Below, piece after piece: positions 8,758-18,611 of a DNA stretch of 61,484 nt (position 1 is its first letter; the number at the start of each line of letters is the position of its first letter). Source of the DNA: Nitrospirota bacterium (GTDB lineage Bacteria; Nitrospirota; Thermodesulfovibrionia; Thermodesulfovibrionales; UBA1546); assembly GCA_016208915.1 (NCBI GenBank), contig JACQXE010000010.1, forward strand, positions 1 through 61,484, in the 5' to 3' direction. The notes beneath the pieces are model-generated. The model made no database searches and was not told where the DNA came from. It saw nothing but the letters and a program-made list of their open reading frames with translations. The translations under genes and the position numbers were made by a program.

Positions 8758-9682
8758 ATGAACGAGCTGGTGTCAGTTATCATTCCAACATATAATCGCG
8801 CCGACTTTTTGCCGCAGACAATACAGAGCATACTTAACCAGACTTATCAAGATTGGGAGTTGATTGTTGTGGATGACGGCTCGAAAGACATTACAGAAGA
8901 TATAGTAGATGGGTTTAAGGCAAAAGACAGAAAGATAGAATATTTTTATCAGGTCAATAAAGGGGCAGGAGCAGCAAGGAATTCGGGGATAAGAAAATCC
9001 AGTGGCAATTATATCGCATTTCTTGATTCTGATGATGAGTGGCTGCCTGAAAAACTTGAGAGACAGGTAGACTTTATGAGGAATAATCCCGAATATGACT
9101 TCTGTTACACTGCTGACAAGGTTGTATCGAGTGACAATCAGGTCAGGATAAAACGATACAGGAACATTGCGGATCTGTCATCCATAAAGCTGGCTGGCAT
9201 AGGGATAGGCGTCCCGAGTTCCCATTTATATAAGAGAGATGTGTTTGAACGGCGTTGGGTTGTTTGATGAGAATCGCATGTTAATTGGCGCCAATGAGGA
9301 CAATGAATGGAGTATAAGGGGATATTTCTTGAAAGGTTTTTATCTGGATGAACCGCTTACTGTGTATAAAAAGCATGAGGGGCAGGTAACAAAAGAAAAT
9401 ATTGGTGGAAAGATCAACAACCAAATTAGGTGCTTGGATTATATCATACATAAAAATATCAGTCTAATTTCCCGTGATAAACATGCCTTGATATTCAGGC
9501 TGCAACAGTTAGGACATCTATGCATTCTCGGTAAAGAATACAGTCAGGCGGTATATTATTTTAAAAAAGCATTGAGAAATGATCCTTTTAATCCAAAGTC
9601 AATTGCACTTTATGCCATAGGCCGATTTTCCCCTTTTTTATACAAATTTATTGCGAGGCTGGGAGATGCCGTACGCTTATAG
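8758..9682 (+). pseudogene. GT2-family glycosyltransferase, one-base frameshift
   Basis: The first part (8758-9267) is a clear GT-A domain: VSVIIPTYNRADFL, the nucleotide-binding VVDDGSKD, and the metal motif FLDSDDEW at about residue 92. At about 9250-9255 the frame changes. The sequence GAACGGCGTTGGG has one base more than needed to read ERVGLFDE, and the rest of the enzyme (GANEDNEWSIRGYFLKGF… to 9682) continues in the other frame. The product would transfer a sugar from NDP-sugar to a glycan acceptor on the cytoplasmic side. All other parts look intact, so this is either a recent loss or a sequencing error. The C-terminal 50 residues contain a TPR-like helix pair (YSQAVYYFKKALRNDP). Confidence 0.8.
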
Positions 9683-10814
9683 GAATCTTTTTGTAAGAAT
9701 CATAGCATTTTTTGTTGATATTATCGGCGGGGTTCTTTTTTTATGGATGAAAAAGCATGCAGGAATAGGTGAAAAGCCGATAAATAAGATTCTGGTCGTT
9801 AAACTGGACCATCTTGGCGATTGTTTTTTGATGAATCCAATTTTTAAATGCTTGAATGAAAGATTCCCAGATGCAGTGATTGATGTCTTGTGCCTTGAAT
9901 TGACAAGTCCTATATTTGAGAAGAATCCATATATAAGAAAAGTAATATCATTTAATTATTTTAGAAACTGTAGAGAATCAGGGAGAAAGGCGTCTTTAAG
10001 AGAGACGTTTACATTGAGCAGGACTCTGAGAAAAGAGGACTACGATGTATTTATAGATGCAAGAGGAGAGCCATTTATAAGCCTTCTGGGTTTTTTAATC
10101 GGAGCTAAATACAGATTAGGATTTGGAAAAGAGGAGATTTTGGGGTTTTTGTATACGCATCCCTTAAGCTGTAATCCACACGAACATGAAATAGCAAAAT
10201 ATAAAATTGTTTTAGACGCCTTAGGCGTAGCTGTTAATATGTGGGAACCCAAAATTTATATTAGTGAAAATGAAAAATTAAATGCGCAGCAATTGTTAAA
10301 GGAGTTCTCTGGTAAAGGTATTATTGCTTTTCATATAGGAGCTGGATTGCCATATAAGATGTGGCCTATCGAGAAGTTTATTGATTTTATACTAAAATTG
10401 CTTGAACACTATAATTATGAAGTAATCTTGCTTGGAGGTGAAAGCAATAGACAGTTTTCCATAAAAATTATTGAAAAAGTAAAAAGCAAAAAGGTTAAAG
10501 ATTTGTCAGGAAGATTGTCAATAAGAGAATCATATTATTTCCTGTCTAAGACAGATATTTTCATAGGCAATGATTCGGTATTAGCACATTTTGCAGGCTC
10601 ATTAAATATCCCAACGATAGAATTGATGAACAGTGCTGTTGAACAAAGACGCTGGCAAGCAATAGGGCAGAGAGTTTACGTCTTATCAGGTTTTGATAAA
10701 AATCACAAGTGTCGGCTTGATAAATGTCATTATCCTTGCCAGAATATGCAAGCAATTAGCGTTGAAGATGTTTTTAGTGTCTTTTCTGAGATTGTAAATA
10801 AAAATAAAGGGTAA
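9666..10814 (+). CDS. GT9-family glycosyltransferase (heptosyltransferase-like)
   Basis: The product has the GT-B fold of ADP-heptose:LPS transferases: N-terminal ILVVKLDHLGDCFLMNPIF (about residues 40-58), and the C-terminal donor site with HIGAGLPYKMWP and IGNDSVLAHFAG. Four cysteines near the end (CRLDKCHYPCQ) are a common GT9 feature. It probably adds heptose or a related sugar to LPS core or another glycan. ATG 9666 is chosen over TTG 9651 because GAGG lies eight bases upstream; this start lies inside the 3' end of the frameshifted GT2 gene. Residues 10-25 are hydrophobic and may attach the enzyme to the membrane. Confidence 0.85.
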   Translation: MPYAYRNLFVRIIAFFVDIIGGVLFLWMKKHAGIGEKPINKILVVKLDHLGDCFLMNPIFKCLNERFPDAVIDVLCLELTSPIFEKNPYIRKVISFNYFRNCRESGRKASLRETFTLSRTLRKEDYDVFIDARGEPFISLLGFLIGAKYRLGFGKEEILGFLYTHPLSCNPHEHEIAKYKIVLDALGVAVNMWEPKIYISENEKLNAQQLLKEFSGKGIIAFHIGAGLPYKMWPIEKFIDFILKLLEHYNYEVILLGGESNRQFSIKIIEKVKSKKVKDLSGRLSIRESYYFLSKTDIFIGNDSVLAHFAGSLNIPTIELMNSAVEQRRWQAIGQRVYVLSGFDKNHKCRLDKCHYPCQNMQAISVEDVFSVFSEIVNKNKG

Positions 10815-10822
10815 TAAAAACA

Positions 10823-11920
10823 TTGGAATCGCACAAGAAACATATCAGCATTGACTGCAGGATGATTAATGCCTCTGGTATAGGCACTTATCTGCGCAAT
10901 CTGGTGCCGGGGATAATTAATGCATCTCAGGACATAAGGTTTTCTCTTCTATGTAAGAAGGATGCCATGTCTATTTTCCCGTGGACGCATGCAGACAATG
11001 TTAGTTTGATTGATTGTCAATCCCCTATTTATTCTATTAATGAACAGTTTGAACTGCCAAGAAAGATTCCTGCAGAGACCAATGTTTTCTGGTCACCTCA
11101 TTATAATATTCCTTTATTTTATAGCGGAAAGTTGGTAGTGACAGTGCATGATATTTTTCATCTCGCAATGCCGCAATATGTCGGAGGTTTGCATAAGAGG
11201 CTTTATGCCAGATTGATGTTTACTGCAGTAAGGCGCAAGGCAGATTCAATTATATGTGTTTCTCACTTTACAGAGAGTGAGTTAATGAGATTGACAAACA
11301 AAGGTTATCAAAAAATCAATGTGATTTATAATGGGGTTGATGAGTTGTGGTTTGGTATTAAAAAAATGCAAAATCCTCACGGAAGGGCATTTATACTTTA
11401 TGTCGGCAATGTTAAACCCCATAAAAATCTTAAGGTTTTAATCCAAGCTTTTAATTTGATTGTAAAAAAAATTCCACATGACCTTGTAATCATCGGGAAA
11501 AGAGAAGGTTTGATTACACCCGACAAGAAGGTTGTTGGCGTGGTAGCTAATTTGAATCGAGTGCACTTTATTGGTAGTGTAGAGGATAATACATTACAGC
11601 AATATTTTGCACATGCAGACGTATTGGTTCTGCCATCGATGTATGAAGGTTTTGGCTTACCGCCACTCGAAGCTATGGCATGCGGATGCCCTGTTGTGGT
11701 TTCTAAGGTTGCAAGTTTGCCTGAAGTCTGTGGAGATGCAGCATATTATATTAACCCGTATGATGTTAATAGTATTGCTGATGGCATCTATGATGTTATA
11801 ACAAAAACTGACTTAAAAGAAACATTAATAACGAAAGGTCTGCAAAGGGCAAAGATGTTTAGTTGGGAAAAGTCGGCAAAGGAACATATTAAGGTTTTTG
11901 AAGAAGTATTGAATTCATGA
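10823..11920 (+). CDS. GT4-family glycosyltransferase
   Basis: The 365-residue GT-B enzyme has an N-terminal acceptor domain with [19 protein letters not shown] and [10 protein letters not shown]. Its C-terminal donor domain has [11 protein letters not shown] and the E-x7-E signature in [18 protein letters not shown] (about residues 271-288), with the conserved G-CP-V-VS loop. It resembles MtfB/WbaZ-type mannosyltransferases of O-antigen clusters; the real donor sugar cannot be decided here. The start is TTG 10823, after a short AT-rich gap, with no strong ribosome-binding site. The stop overlaps the next ATG by four bases. Confidence 0.85.
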   Translation: MESHKKHISIDCRMINASGIGTYLRNLVPGIINASQDIRFSLLCKKDAMSIFPWTHADNVSLIDCQSPIYSINEQFELPRKIPAETNVFWSPHYNIPLFYSGKLVVTVHDIFHLAMPQYVGGLHKRLYARLMFTAVRRKADSIICVSHFTESELMRLTNKGYQKINVIYNGVDELWFGIKKMQNPHGRAFILYVGNVKPHKNLKVLIQAFNLIVKKIPHDLVIIGKREGLITPDKKVVGVVANLNRVHFIGSVEDNTLQQYFAHADVLVLPSMYEGFGLPPLEAMACGCPVVVSKVASLPEVCGDAAYYINPYDVNSIADGIYDVITKTDLKETLITKGLQRAKMFSWEKSAKEHIKVFEEVLNS

Positions 11921-13056
11921 AAACAGCTATTGTCCATGATTGGTTAATAACTTATGCTGGTTCTGAGAGGATCCTTGAGCAAATCCTTCGTCTTTATCCC
12001 GAAGCTGACCTGTATAGCCTGATTGATTTTCTGCCTGAAAGCGAAAGGGAGTTTATTCTAAATAAAAAGGTCAATACATCTTTTATTCAGAAACTCCCAT
12101 TTGCAGGCAAAAAGTATAGGAACTATCTCCCCTTTATGCCCCTCGCTATTGAGCATTTCGACTTATCTGAATATGATGTAATACTATCTTCATCCCATGC
12201 GGTTGCAAAGGGAGTTCTGACAAACTCTAAACAACTACATATATGTTACTGCCATACGCCTATAAGATATGCGTGGGATTTGCGTGACCAGTATTTGAAA
12301 GAATCAGGGCTGGATAAAGGGCTAAAGGAATGGATTGCAAAGAGTATTCTTAGATATATTAAAAATTGGGATTATAAAACTGCTGTCAGGGTAAATTATT
12401 TTGTAGCAAATTCGCTATATATAGCTCAAAGGATAAAAAAGGTATATGGAAGAGAATCTGTTGTTATCTATCCGCCGGTGGATATAGATAAGTTTAATCT
12501 CTGCACAAAAAAAGAAGACTTTTATCTAACTGCCTCAAGAATGGTACCTTACAAAAGAATAGACTTGATAGTTGAAGCTTTTTCTCACATGCCGGATAAA
12601 AAGCTTATTGTTATTGGAGACGGTCCTGATCTTAGAAAAATAAAATCAAAGGCAGGTAAGAATATAGAACTCATTGGTTACCAGTCTTCAGAAGCGCTAA
12701 AAAATTATCTTCAAAAGGCCAGGGCCTTTGTTTTTGCAGCAGAAGAGGACTTCGGAATACTTCCAGTTGAAGCTCAGGCATGTGGCACACCTGTAATAGC
12801 TTATGGGAAGGGTGGTGTCTTAGAAACTGTGATACCATTACATAAGTCAGAAGATAGTTCGGCGACAGGCATATTTTTCTATGAGCAAACGACAAGTGCT
12901 ATGGTTGAAGCAGTAAAATTTTTTGATGAGAATCGGACTGGGTTTAATTGCTTTGAGATAAGAAAGAATGCAGAGAGATTTAATAAAGAACGGTTTAAAA
13001 AGGAATTTAAGGAATTTGTAGATAGGAAGACTGAAGAATTTTTCTCATCGCGCTGA
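11917..13056 (+). CDS. GT4-family glycosyltransferase (WbaZ-like)
   Basis: The product begins [20 protein letters not shown], the usual start of WbaZ/WcaC-like mannosyltransferases. It contains CYCHTPIRYAWD and ASRMVPYKRIDLIVEAF, and the donor-site motif EEDFGILPVEAQACGTPVIA with both glutamates (about residues 274-293). It should transfer a hexose from an NDP-sugar onto the growing glycan at the inner membrane. It is the last plus-strand gene of the glycan locus. Its last 12 bases overlap, tail to tail, with the minus-strand gene 13045-13977, so no terminator separates the two converging units. Confidence 0.88.
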   Translation: MKTAIVHDWLITYAGSERILEQILRLYPEADLYSLIDFLPESEREFILNKKVNTSFIQKLPFAGKKYRNYLPFMPLAIEHFDLSEYDVILSSSHAVAKGVLTNSKQLHICYCHTPIRYAWDLRDQYLKESGLDKGLKEWIAKSILRYIKNWDYKTAVRVNYFVANSLYIAQRIKKVYGRESVVIYPPVDIDKFNLCTKKEDFYLTASRMVPYKRIDLIVEAFSHMPDKKLIVIGDGPDLRKIKSKAGKNIELIGYQSSEALKNYLQKARAFVFAAEEDFGILPVEAQACGTPVIAYGKGGVLETVIPLHKSEDSSATGIFFYEQTTSAMVEAVKFFDENRTGFNCFEIRKNAERFNKERFKKEFKEFVDRKTEEFFSSR

Positions 13057-13977
13057 TTTTTTATTGTGAATTGCAAGATTTATATTATCAAAAACTGAAT
13101 CTACAGTAATATTTGATATGTCTTTCCCATTCCCGATAAGCGGCATGTGTATTAGTTTCTTATTGGGTGAAGGGACAGCCTGTTTCATTATCCCCTGATT
13201 AGAGTCTCCCCATAAAGAGATTATAGTTATAGGGAAAAGCACGTCGAGATAATAAATAATTGATAGCACACCACCATCAGGCGCAATAAGAATTTTACAG
13301 CAATTTTTGATTATGGAAAGCATTTCCATGAGGGTAGTTTCACCTCTTAAGTCTATCGATGAAGGCGAATTTAAAGAAACTGATTTGTTAAGACCAAATA
13401 GTATGAATTTTATGTCTTTTTTTTCTGAAAACATGTTAAGAAGCAAACCCCAGTTGTTTATTGGCCAATCTTTTTTATATCCATAAAACTGCTGTGTTTC
13501 TGTATTTATATGTACAGCTATGTAGAGAAAACCCTCAGGGAAATTAAATCGTTTCCATAATTCATCATGCTTAGTATCCCATCTGAGTTTTGGGGTAAGC
13601 TTTCCTATTTGCCACGACAGCCATTTGGTCGGATTTACTTTTTCAAGGAAAATATCGTAGTCATTTTTTCTAATATCCAACTTTTTCATTGTATCTTCCA
13701 TATGTACATCTGTTCCCCTTTGCCACCAATGTGCGCTCATAACACTGATATCATCAAGCAAAAAGAAAGCTTCTTCAAGCTCCTTCCTTGTGATAAAGGT
13801 TATTTGTGCATCAGGTATAAAGGTCTTAATTCTATGGATCAGAGCATAAAGCCCTAAGGCTATATCGCCAAGTCCGCGATTCCATACAATAAAAAATCTT
13901 TTTTTGCCTTCCTTTGCTGCATCTGCGAGCAGACGGTCAAGTTCGTTCATCCTCAGTTTTCCTAGAAAACTAAACAT
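13045..13977 (-). CDS. GT9-like glycosyltransferase, divergent
   Basis: The N-terminal motif FFIVWNRGLGDIALGLYALI matches the glycine-rich first strand and loop of GT9 enzymes. Near the C-terminus, LIAPDGGVLSIIYYLDVLFP stands where other members have TNDTGPMHIAFAL. It lacks the usual HPGA motif and the Cys cluster, so it is a distant member and its acceptor is unknown. ATG 13977 is preferred, overlapping the upstream stop by eight bases. An in-frame ATG at 14028 would extend it 17 residues into the upstream gene. It is the last gene of the minus-strand glycan operon. Confidence 0.65.
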   Translation of the reverse strand: MFSFLGKLRMNELDRLLADAAKEGKKRFFIVWNRGLGDIALGLYALIHRIKTFIPDAQITFITRKELEEAFFLLDDISVMSAHWWQRGTDVHMEDTMKKLDIRKNDYDIFLEKVNPTKWLSWQIGKLTPKLRWDTKHDELWKRFNFPEGFLYIAVHINTETQQFYGYKKDWPINNWGLLLNMFSEKKDIKFILFGLNKSVSLNSPSSIDLRGETTLMEMLSIIKNCCKILIAPDGGVLSIIYYLDVLFPITIISLWGDSNQGIMKQAVPSPNKKLIHMPLIGNGKDISNITVDSVFDNINLAIHNKKSAR

Positions 13978-15388
13978 CGTTCCGCTTTTTCCCTGCAATG
14001 AGGTATTGGTGAGTAATGAAATTTTCAAGTTTATTTAAAGACAGGGCATTGATTAGTTTTAGAAGTTTACCTGTTTTTATGTTCCTTCTTATTGTTGTAA
14101 TGGTATAGCCGGACACCGAAAACAGGTTCTTTATTGTTGCAAGAGAAAAGAACCTCAGATGATCTCTGTCAAGAATCCCTTCAGTTCTGTACAGCCATCT
14201 ATCCTTAATTATATCCTTTATAATTCTGTAATGTTGGATGTTGGGAATACTACATACTATTGTACCGTTTGGGGAAAGACAGGCGCGAAAATTTCTCAGA
14301 GTGTACCATGGGTCTCTCAGGTGTTCGAGAACATCGGCGAATATAATGCAGTCGAACACAATATCTTTTTCGAACAGAGCCTCTTTTTTTTCAATGTCTT
14401 CTACAAATACCCTGTCAATATTCTTTTCTGCCTCTTTTGCGACAGCAGGGTTTATTTCAATCCCCCATATCGTGACATCTTTGCGTTCTGCCTTTAACGT
14501 CTTGCCTAACATACCGCTGCTGCAACCGACATCAAGTATAAATTTTGCGTCAGTCGGAATAAGTCCGACAATCTCAGGACGGGTATTACGAAAATAATTA
14601 TATGGTTTAAAACCGGAAAGGTCATTAGGCAGCCTGAAAGCATCTAATTCGTTCCCCCATTTTTTGAAAAAAATCCGGTTATTCCTTCTTGTCGTTCTTT
14701 TTTTAAAATAAGTTCCTTTTGCCTGAAACGAGACCTGCTCAAAGTGGGTCACGATGCTGCTATGACAATATATTACTTTTAATCCCATTTGTCTAACCTT
14801 AAGACATAAGTCAATATCTTCAGATCCATGCAGATATCTGTAGTCAAATCCGCCGACTTTTTCAAAAATATCTTTTCGTATGAGCATACAAGCTCCTGTT
14901 ACTGCTTCACATTCACTTGTCTTCATTGCTTCAGGAGTATCAGCTGGATATTTTTTAAAGGGATGGCATCTATTCCCTCTGTGATCAAAGATTACTCCAA
15001 TATGCTGTATGGTTCCATCAGGATATAAAAGCTTGCTGCCGACAATACCGCAGCAGGGAGAGATCTGGATTGTATTTATCATCTCTTCAATCCAGTTTTT
15101 ATGAGTGATGGTGTCATTATTGAGGAAAAGAAGAAATTCTCCGCCGGCACTTTTTGCAGCTTTATTATTTCCTTTTGCGAAACCGATATTATTTGAATTA
15201 ATGATAACCTTATGATTAAGAGTGGAGAAAAATTCTTTTGTGCCTTTTTCAACGGAGCCGTTATCAAAGAGGATGATCTCGTAATTCGGATAGCTTGTGT
15301 TTTGCTCTATGGAAGCAATGCAGTTCCTTGTGTATGAGAGTTTGTTCCAGTTTAGGATTATAATGCTTACCTTAGGTGGTGTTATCAT
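13970..15388 (-). CDS. Bifunctional GT2 glycosyltransferase - SAM methyltransferase fusion
   Basis: Residues 1-250 form a GT2 domain like rhamnosyltransferases: VSIIILNWNKLSYT, NNIGFAKGNNKA, LFLNNDT (the DxD-equivalent metal site) and a GSEDIDLCLKVRQMG acceptor-side motif. Residues 280-440 form a class I methyltransferase: ILDVGCSSGMLG (SAM loop), GIEINPA and the post-core IIFADVLEHLRDPW. A single protein could add a sugar and methylate it, or cap the chain, which in some O-antigens stops elongation. That role is inferred from the domain pair. The gene overlaps its neighbours on both sides (17 bases with the ligase gene). Confidence 0.88.
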   Translation of the reverse strand: MITPPKVSIIILNWNKLSYTRNCIASIEQNTSYPNYEIILFDNGSVEKGTKEFFSTLNHKVIINSNNIGFAKGNNKAAKSAGGEFLLFLNNDTITHKNWIEEMINTIQISPCCGIVGSKLLYPDGTIQHIGVIFDHRGNRCHPFKKYPADTPEAMKTSECEAVTGACMLIRKDIFEKVGGFDYRYLHGSEDIDLCLKVRQMGLKVIYCHSSIVTHFEQVSFQAKGTYFKKRTTRRNNRIFFKKWGNELDAFRLPNDLSGFKPYNYFRNTRPEIVGLIPTDAKFILDVGCSSGMLGKTLKAERKDVTIWGIEINPAVAKEAEKNIDRVFVEDIEKKEALFEKDIVFDCIIFADVLEHLRDPWYTLRNFRACLSPNGTIVCSIPNIQHYRIIKDIIKDRWLYRTEGILDRDHLRFFSLATIKNLFSVSGYTITTIRRNIKTGKLLKLINALSLNKLENFITHQYLIAGKKRNDV

Positions 15389-16541
15389 GAAATTTTTCCT
15401 TTCTGGGAAGAAGCCCGACCATAAGACCTGTCAGGAGAGTGAATGCAATAGCATGTTCGTGATGGAGAGTTGTATCGAAGATACCGCCTACAAATGTAAC
15501 TAAAAAACCTCCCATTGCGCTATATTTTAATGTTTTTTCAAATCCTGATATAGCTTCAAACTTCAGCAATTTATTCAGGAGTCCTATCACTATTAAGAAA
15601 AGTGAGGCAAGCCCCAAAATTCCCATTTGGGATAATATTTGAAAATAAATACTATGAGCATCGTATAAAATAGTATTTGGCTCAACTGGATGGTTTGCAG
15701 GGAATTTAAAAATAAAATGGTTTAATCCTATCCCTGTAATAGGATGTTCATTAAATATATCTATGGCATGCTGCCATATGGAAACTCTGCTTATTAGTGA
15801 TTGAGTATTCGTAAGTTTTACCCACATTGGTCTATATAAAAATATCGCGGTTACAATTGATCCGAGAAGAGCAAAAGAAATTAATTTAACTGACTTTAAT
15901 TGTTTGTATCTGAAAAATAAAATGGCTACAAATAAAAAGAGCGCTAAAAACGATGTTCGCATTGCTGTCATAACTGCGCCAACGGCTATCAAAAAAGTCA
16001 GCATGATTAAGATTGTTTTTAAATCTTTTGTTTCTTTATCTGAAAATATGATAGTGCTTATCATGGCAGTGAGAACTGTCATAAGGTACATTGCTGTATA
16101 ATTTTGATTGCCGAGTGAATGTATCTCGAGTGGTCTTTGCGCCTGAATTGAATAGATTATTCCAAACGATACAGCGACAGCCGTTGATATATAAAGACTC
16201 CAGAGAATAGTTTTGATACGTTTTTCATGATTTATACTTTGTGCTATGAAAAATGGAATAGTAAAGTAAAAAATATCTCGAGCACCTTTCAAGCTCTTAA
16301 CAGAATCAGAAGCAAATATGCTGCTTAGTAAAGCTGAGAGGAAAAGAAATATGAAACCATAATGAATGGCAGATAGATTTAATGTTATCTCTTTTTTGTA
16401 AAGTTGTATAAGTAAGATAACCAGAAGTGAAAATAGACTGATGATCTTCAATGACCCGGAGAGTGGCAAAGAGATAACCATTATAATTGATACGAAAAAC
16501 TTTAGGTTTTCAAGGTTATAAGTAAAAAATAATGATTTCAT
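15372..16541 (-). CDS. O-antigen ligase / Wzy-type polymerase family membrane protein
   Basis: About eleven hydrophobic segments are followed by the periplasmic-loop signature of the Wzy_C (PF04932) family: TNTQSLISRVSIWQHAIDIF, then HPITGIGLNHF and DAHSIYFQILSQMGILGL. In WaaL the Arg and His in this loop are needed to move undecaprenyl-linked glycan onto lipid A-core. Polymerases share the fold, so ligase and polymerase cannot be told apart by sequence alone. ATG 16541 is chosen because it forms an ATGA overlap with the upstream stop and has AGGAGG just before it. A further in-frame ATG at 16559 has no such site. Confidence 0.8.
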   Translation of the reverse strand: MKSLFFTYNLENLKFFVSIIMVISLPLSGSLKIISLFSLLVILLIQLYKKEITLNLSAIHYGFIFLFLSALLSSIFASDSVKSLKGARDIFYFTIPFFIAQSINHEKRIKTILWSLYISTAVAVSFGIIYSIQAQRPLEIHSLGNQNYTAMYLMTVLTAMISTIIFSDKETKDLKTILIMLTFLIAVGAVMTAMRTSFLALFLFVAILFFRYKQLKSVKLISFALLGSIVTAIFLYRPMWVKLTNTQSLISRVSIWQHAIDIFNEHPITGIGLNHFIFKFPANHPVEPNTILYDAHSIYFQILSQMGILGLASLFLIVIGLLNKLLKFEAISGFEKTLKYSAMGGFLVTFVGGIFDTTLHHEHAIAFTLLTGLMVGLLPRKEKFHDNTT

Positions 16542-17488
16542 GAGCCTCCTACAGAACATGACTTTAAGCTTGTAATGATATCCATTAGTTTTTTCGCGCG
16601 GTGCATATATGTATGTTGCGACAGTACCTTTTTATATGCATTTTCAGTAATGCGTCGTCTTACCTCAGAGTTTGGTATATAATATCTTATTTTGTCGATA
16701 CAATCATTAATATCTTTGAATATTGCAATCTCTTCATCAATTTTAAAATCATCCTTGGCATGAACTCGCTCATCTGCCAATAAAAACCCGCCGCATGCTG
16801 GAATTCCATAACATCTTTCAGGAAGCCCCCAGCTTTTGATTTCATATCTGTCGGCAGCACACCCATAATTCAGATTTATTCTGCTCTTTTGTATTAGTTC
16901 TATCTGTGAGTTAATATTCAAATGCCTGCTGTCAGCAAAATGATAGCTTATATTATTTCTTTCAAGGAGTGTACCTAAAGAGTTAAGAAACTCAGTTCGG
17001 TGCTGATGCTCAGGATGTTTTATAGAATCAATATTTCCAATGAATGAAACATCCACAGTATAAAATTCAGGGTCTCTCATTTCTTCCAATGTAAATTTCT
17101 GCAGATTGTATTGGCTGACCCATGCGGCATTCGGCAAATAAATGATTTTACACCTTGAATTCGATAAACCCTGAATCGAGTGAGTAGCAAAAATATCAAC
17201 AAGTCTTAATTGTAAAATGGCTGATAGTTTCCATTGCCGTGCTCCTATATTTGGTATATCAAGACACCATGTAATGCGTGGTATGCCAGCTTTTTTAAGC
17301 CTCAGTGATAATTTTAAAAACCGAATTTCCTCTTTAAGAATTTGCTTAAATTCAAAGATGACTGCGTCTGCTTTCTGAGCAAGAATAGCATTTATGTCCC
17401 ATACATTATATAAGACATTATGCCCTAGTTCTCGAAATGCCTCTTCAAGTCTTTCGTTTTTATGCCTGTAATTTAATACTATTGTCAT
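16538..17488 (-). CDS. CgeB-like GT1 family glycosyltransferase
   Basis: The 316-residue product resembles CgeB/Glyco_trans_1_2 proteins. An N-terminal Rossmann-like half contains ITWCLDIPNIGA and YLPNAAW. It is followed by VSFIGNIDS, and by the C-terminal INLNYGCAADRYEIKSWGLPER and EIPACGG-like (YGIPACGGFLLAD) donor-binding elements. The family acts on cell-surface or spore-coat glycans, and the donor is not predictable. Its start lies 29 bases inside the preceding GT9 gene, a strong overlap that implies coupled expression. Confidence 0.75.
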   Translation of the reverse strand: MTIVLNYRHKNERLEEAFRELGHNVLYNVWDINAILAQKADAVIFEFKQILKEEIRFLKLSLRLKKAGIPRITWCLDIPNIGARQWKLSAILQLRLVDIFATHSIQGLSNSRCKIIYLPNAAWVSQYNLQKFTLEEMRDPEFYTVDVSFIGNIDSIKHPEHQHRTEFLNSLGTLLERNNISYHFADSRHLNINSQIELIQKSRINLNYGCAADRYEIKSWGLPERCYGIPACGGFLLADERVHAKDDFKIDEEIAIFKDINDCIDKIRYYIPNSEVRRRITENAYKKVLSQHTYMHRAKKLMDIITSLKSCSVGGS

Positions 17489-18611
17489 GCTTTTCTTTAT
17501 TTAGATTACTTATTAAGTTTTCTGCCTCATAGAGCACTTCTTCAACTGTTATTTGCTCCATACATTTAGGCTCAACGCATCTTTTCCCGATACACGGATT
17601 ACATATGATTGGTTTTGAAATTACCTTGGTTGTTCCTTTTGCATTATACGGACCGCAGACATCAGGGTTAGTTGGAGAAAATAAAGCTACCGTTGGTGTT
17701 GTTAAGGCGAATGCAATATGCATAGGCCCTGTATCATTTGTGATAAAAATATTGAATTTTTCGATCAGTGCTGCGGTCTGTCTGATGTTCAAATCTCCTG
17801 CAAGGTTGATTGAATTCTTTATACGAGAAGATAGCATATCAGCCAGCTCTTTTTCATCTTGGTCGCCTGTGATTAAAATACTGCATTTATATCTTTCGGT
17901 CAACGCATTGCCAAGACTTATAAAATTTTCTGTAGGCCAGCACTTGTATGGTTTTTGTGCGCCTGGATGTAAGCCTATGACAAATGAACCCTTAGCAATA
18001 TGTTTGTTTTTAAGTAATTGTTTTACCCATTCCCTGTCACCTTCAGTCAGAAACATCTCAATAGTTTTCTGTTTGGTGGAGGAGTGGACCTCTTTGATCA
18101 GGGATAATCTCGCCTCAACTCCATGTAGGTGCTCAGGAAGGACGACGGAATCTGATAGGATAAAATCAAGTCCTTTGCTCTTGCCACTTTCCCCGATAAT
18201 TCTACTTGTTCCTGTGAAAAAGGCTAAAAGCCATATAATACGGTCAGAGGCATGAAATATAAAGGCTGTCTCAAACTTTTTATGTCTGAGTGTTTTGAGG
18301 AGGGATGGCAGGGAAAGAATACCATTAAATCCTCTTTTGAATATAAATATCTCATCAATATTTGGATTATGCTTAAGGAGTTCAAGACCTGAAGGATTTG
18401 TGAGGACTCCAATCTGGCATTCAGGATATGTTTCTTTTAGTGCCTTAATCGCCGGCGTTCCCCATAATGTATCACCAATGCCTGTTGTGGTTATTATCAA
18501 GAATCGTTCAGATTTTACACGAGGATGTTTTTTCTTAGTACCAAGCGCATTTAAAAAACGAACCAATAACTTTATTATTGAAATCTTTATATTATTATAT
18601 AGCGGTTTCAT
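17460..18611 (-). CDS. GT9-family heptosyltransferase
   Basis: The glycine-rich start is FLIITTTGIGDTLWGTPAI (about residues 37-55). The C-terminal donor half has GLHPGAQKPYKCWP, TNDTGPMHIAFAL and a Cys-rich tail CNPCIGKRCVEPKC, all standard for GT9 (WaaF/RfaF-like) enzymes. It is expected to transfer L-glycero-D-manno-heptose from ADP-heptose to LPS core. The first 25 residues are basic and amphipathic, and may help membrane binding. It overlaps the upstream GT9 gene by four bases and the downstream CgeB-like gene by 29. Confidence 0.87.
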   Translation of the reverse strand: MKPLYNNIKISIIKLLVRFLNALGTKKKHPRVKSERFLIITTTGIGDTLWGTPAIKALKETYPECQIGVLTNPSGLELLKHNPNIDEIFIFKRGFNGILSLPSLLKTLRHKKFETAFIFHASDRIIWLLAFFTGTSRIIGESGKSKGLDFILSDSVVLPEHLHGVEARLSLIKEVHSSTKQKTIEMFLTEGDREWVKQLLKNKHIAKGSFVIGLHPGAQKPYKCWPTENFISLGNALTERYKCSILITGDQDEKELADMLSSRIKNSINLAGDLNIRQTAALIEKFNIFITNDTGPMHIAFALTTPTVALFSPTNPDVCGPYNAKGTTKVISKPIICNPCIGKRCVEPKCMEQITVEEVLYEAENLISNLNKEKHDNSIKLQA

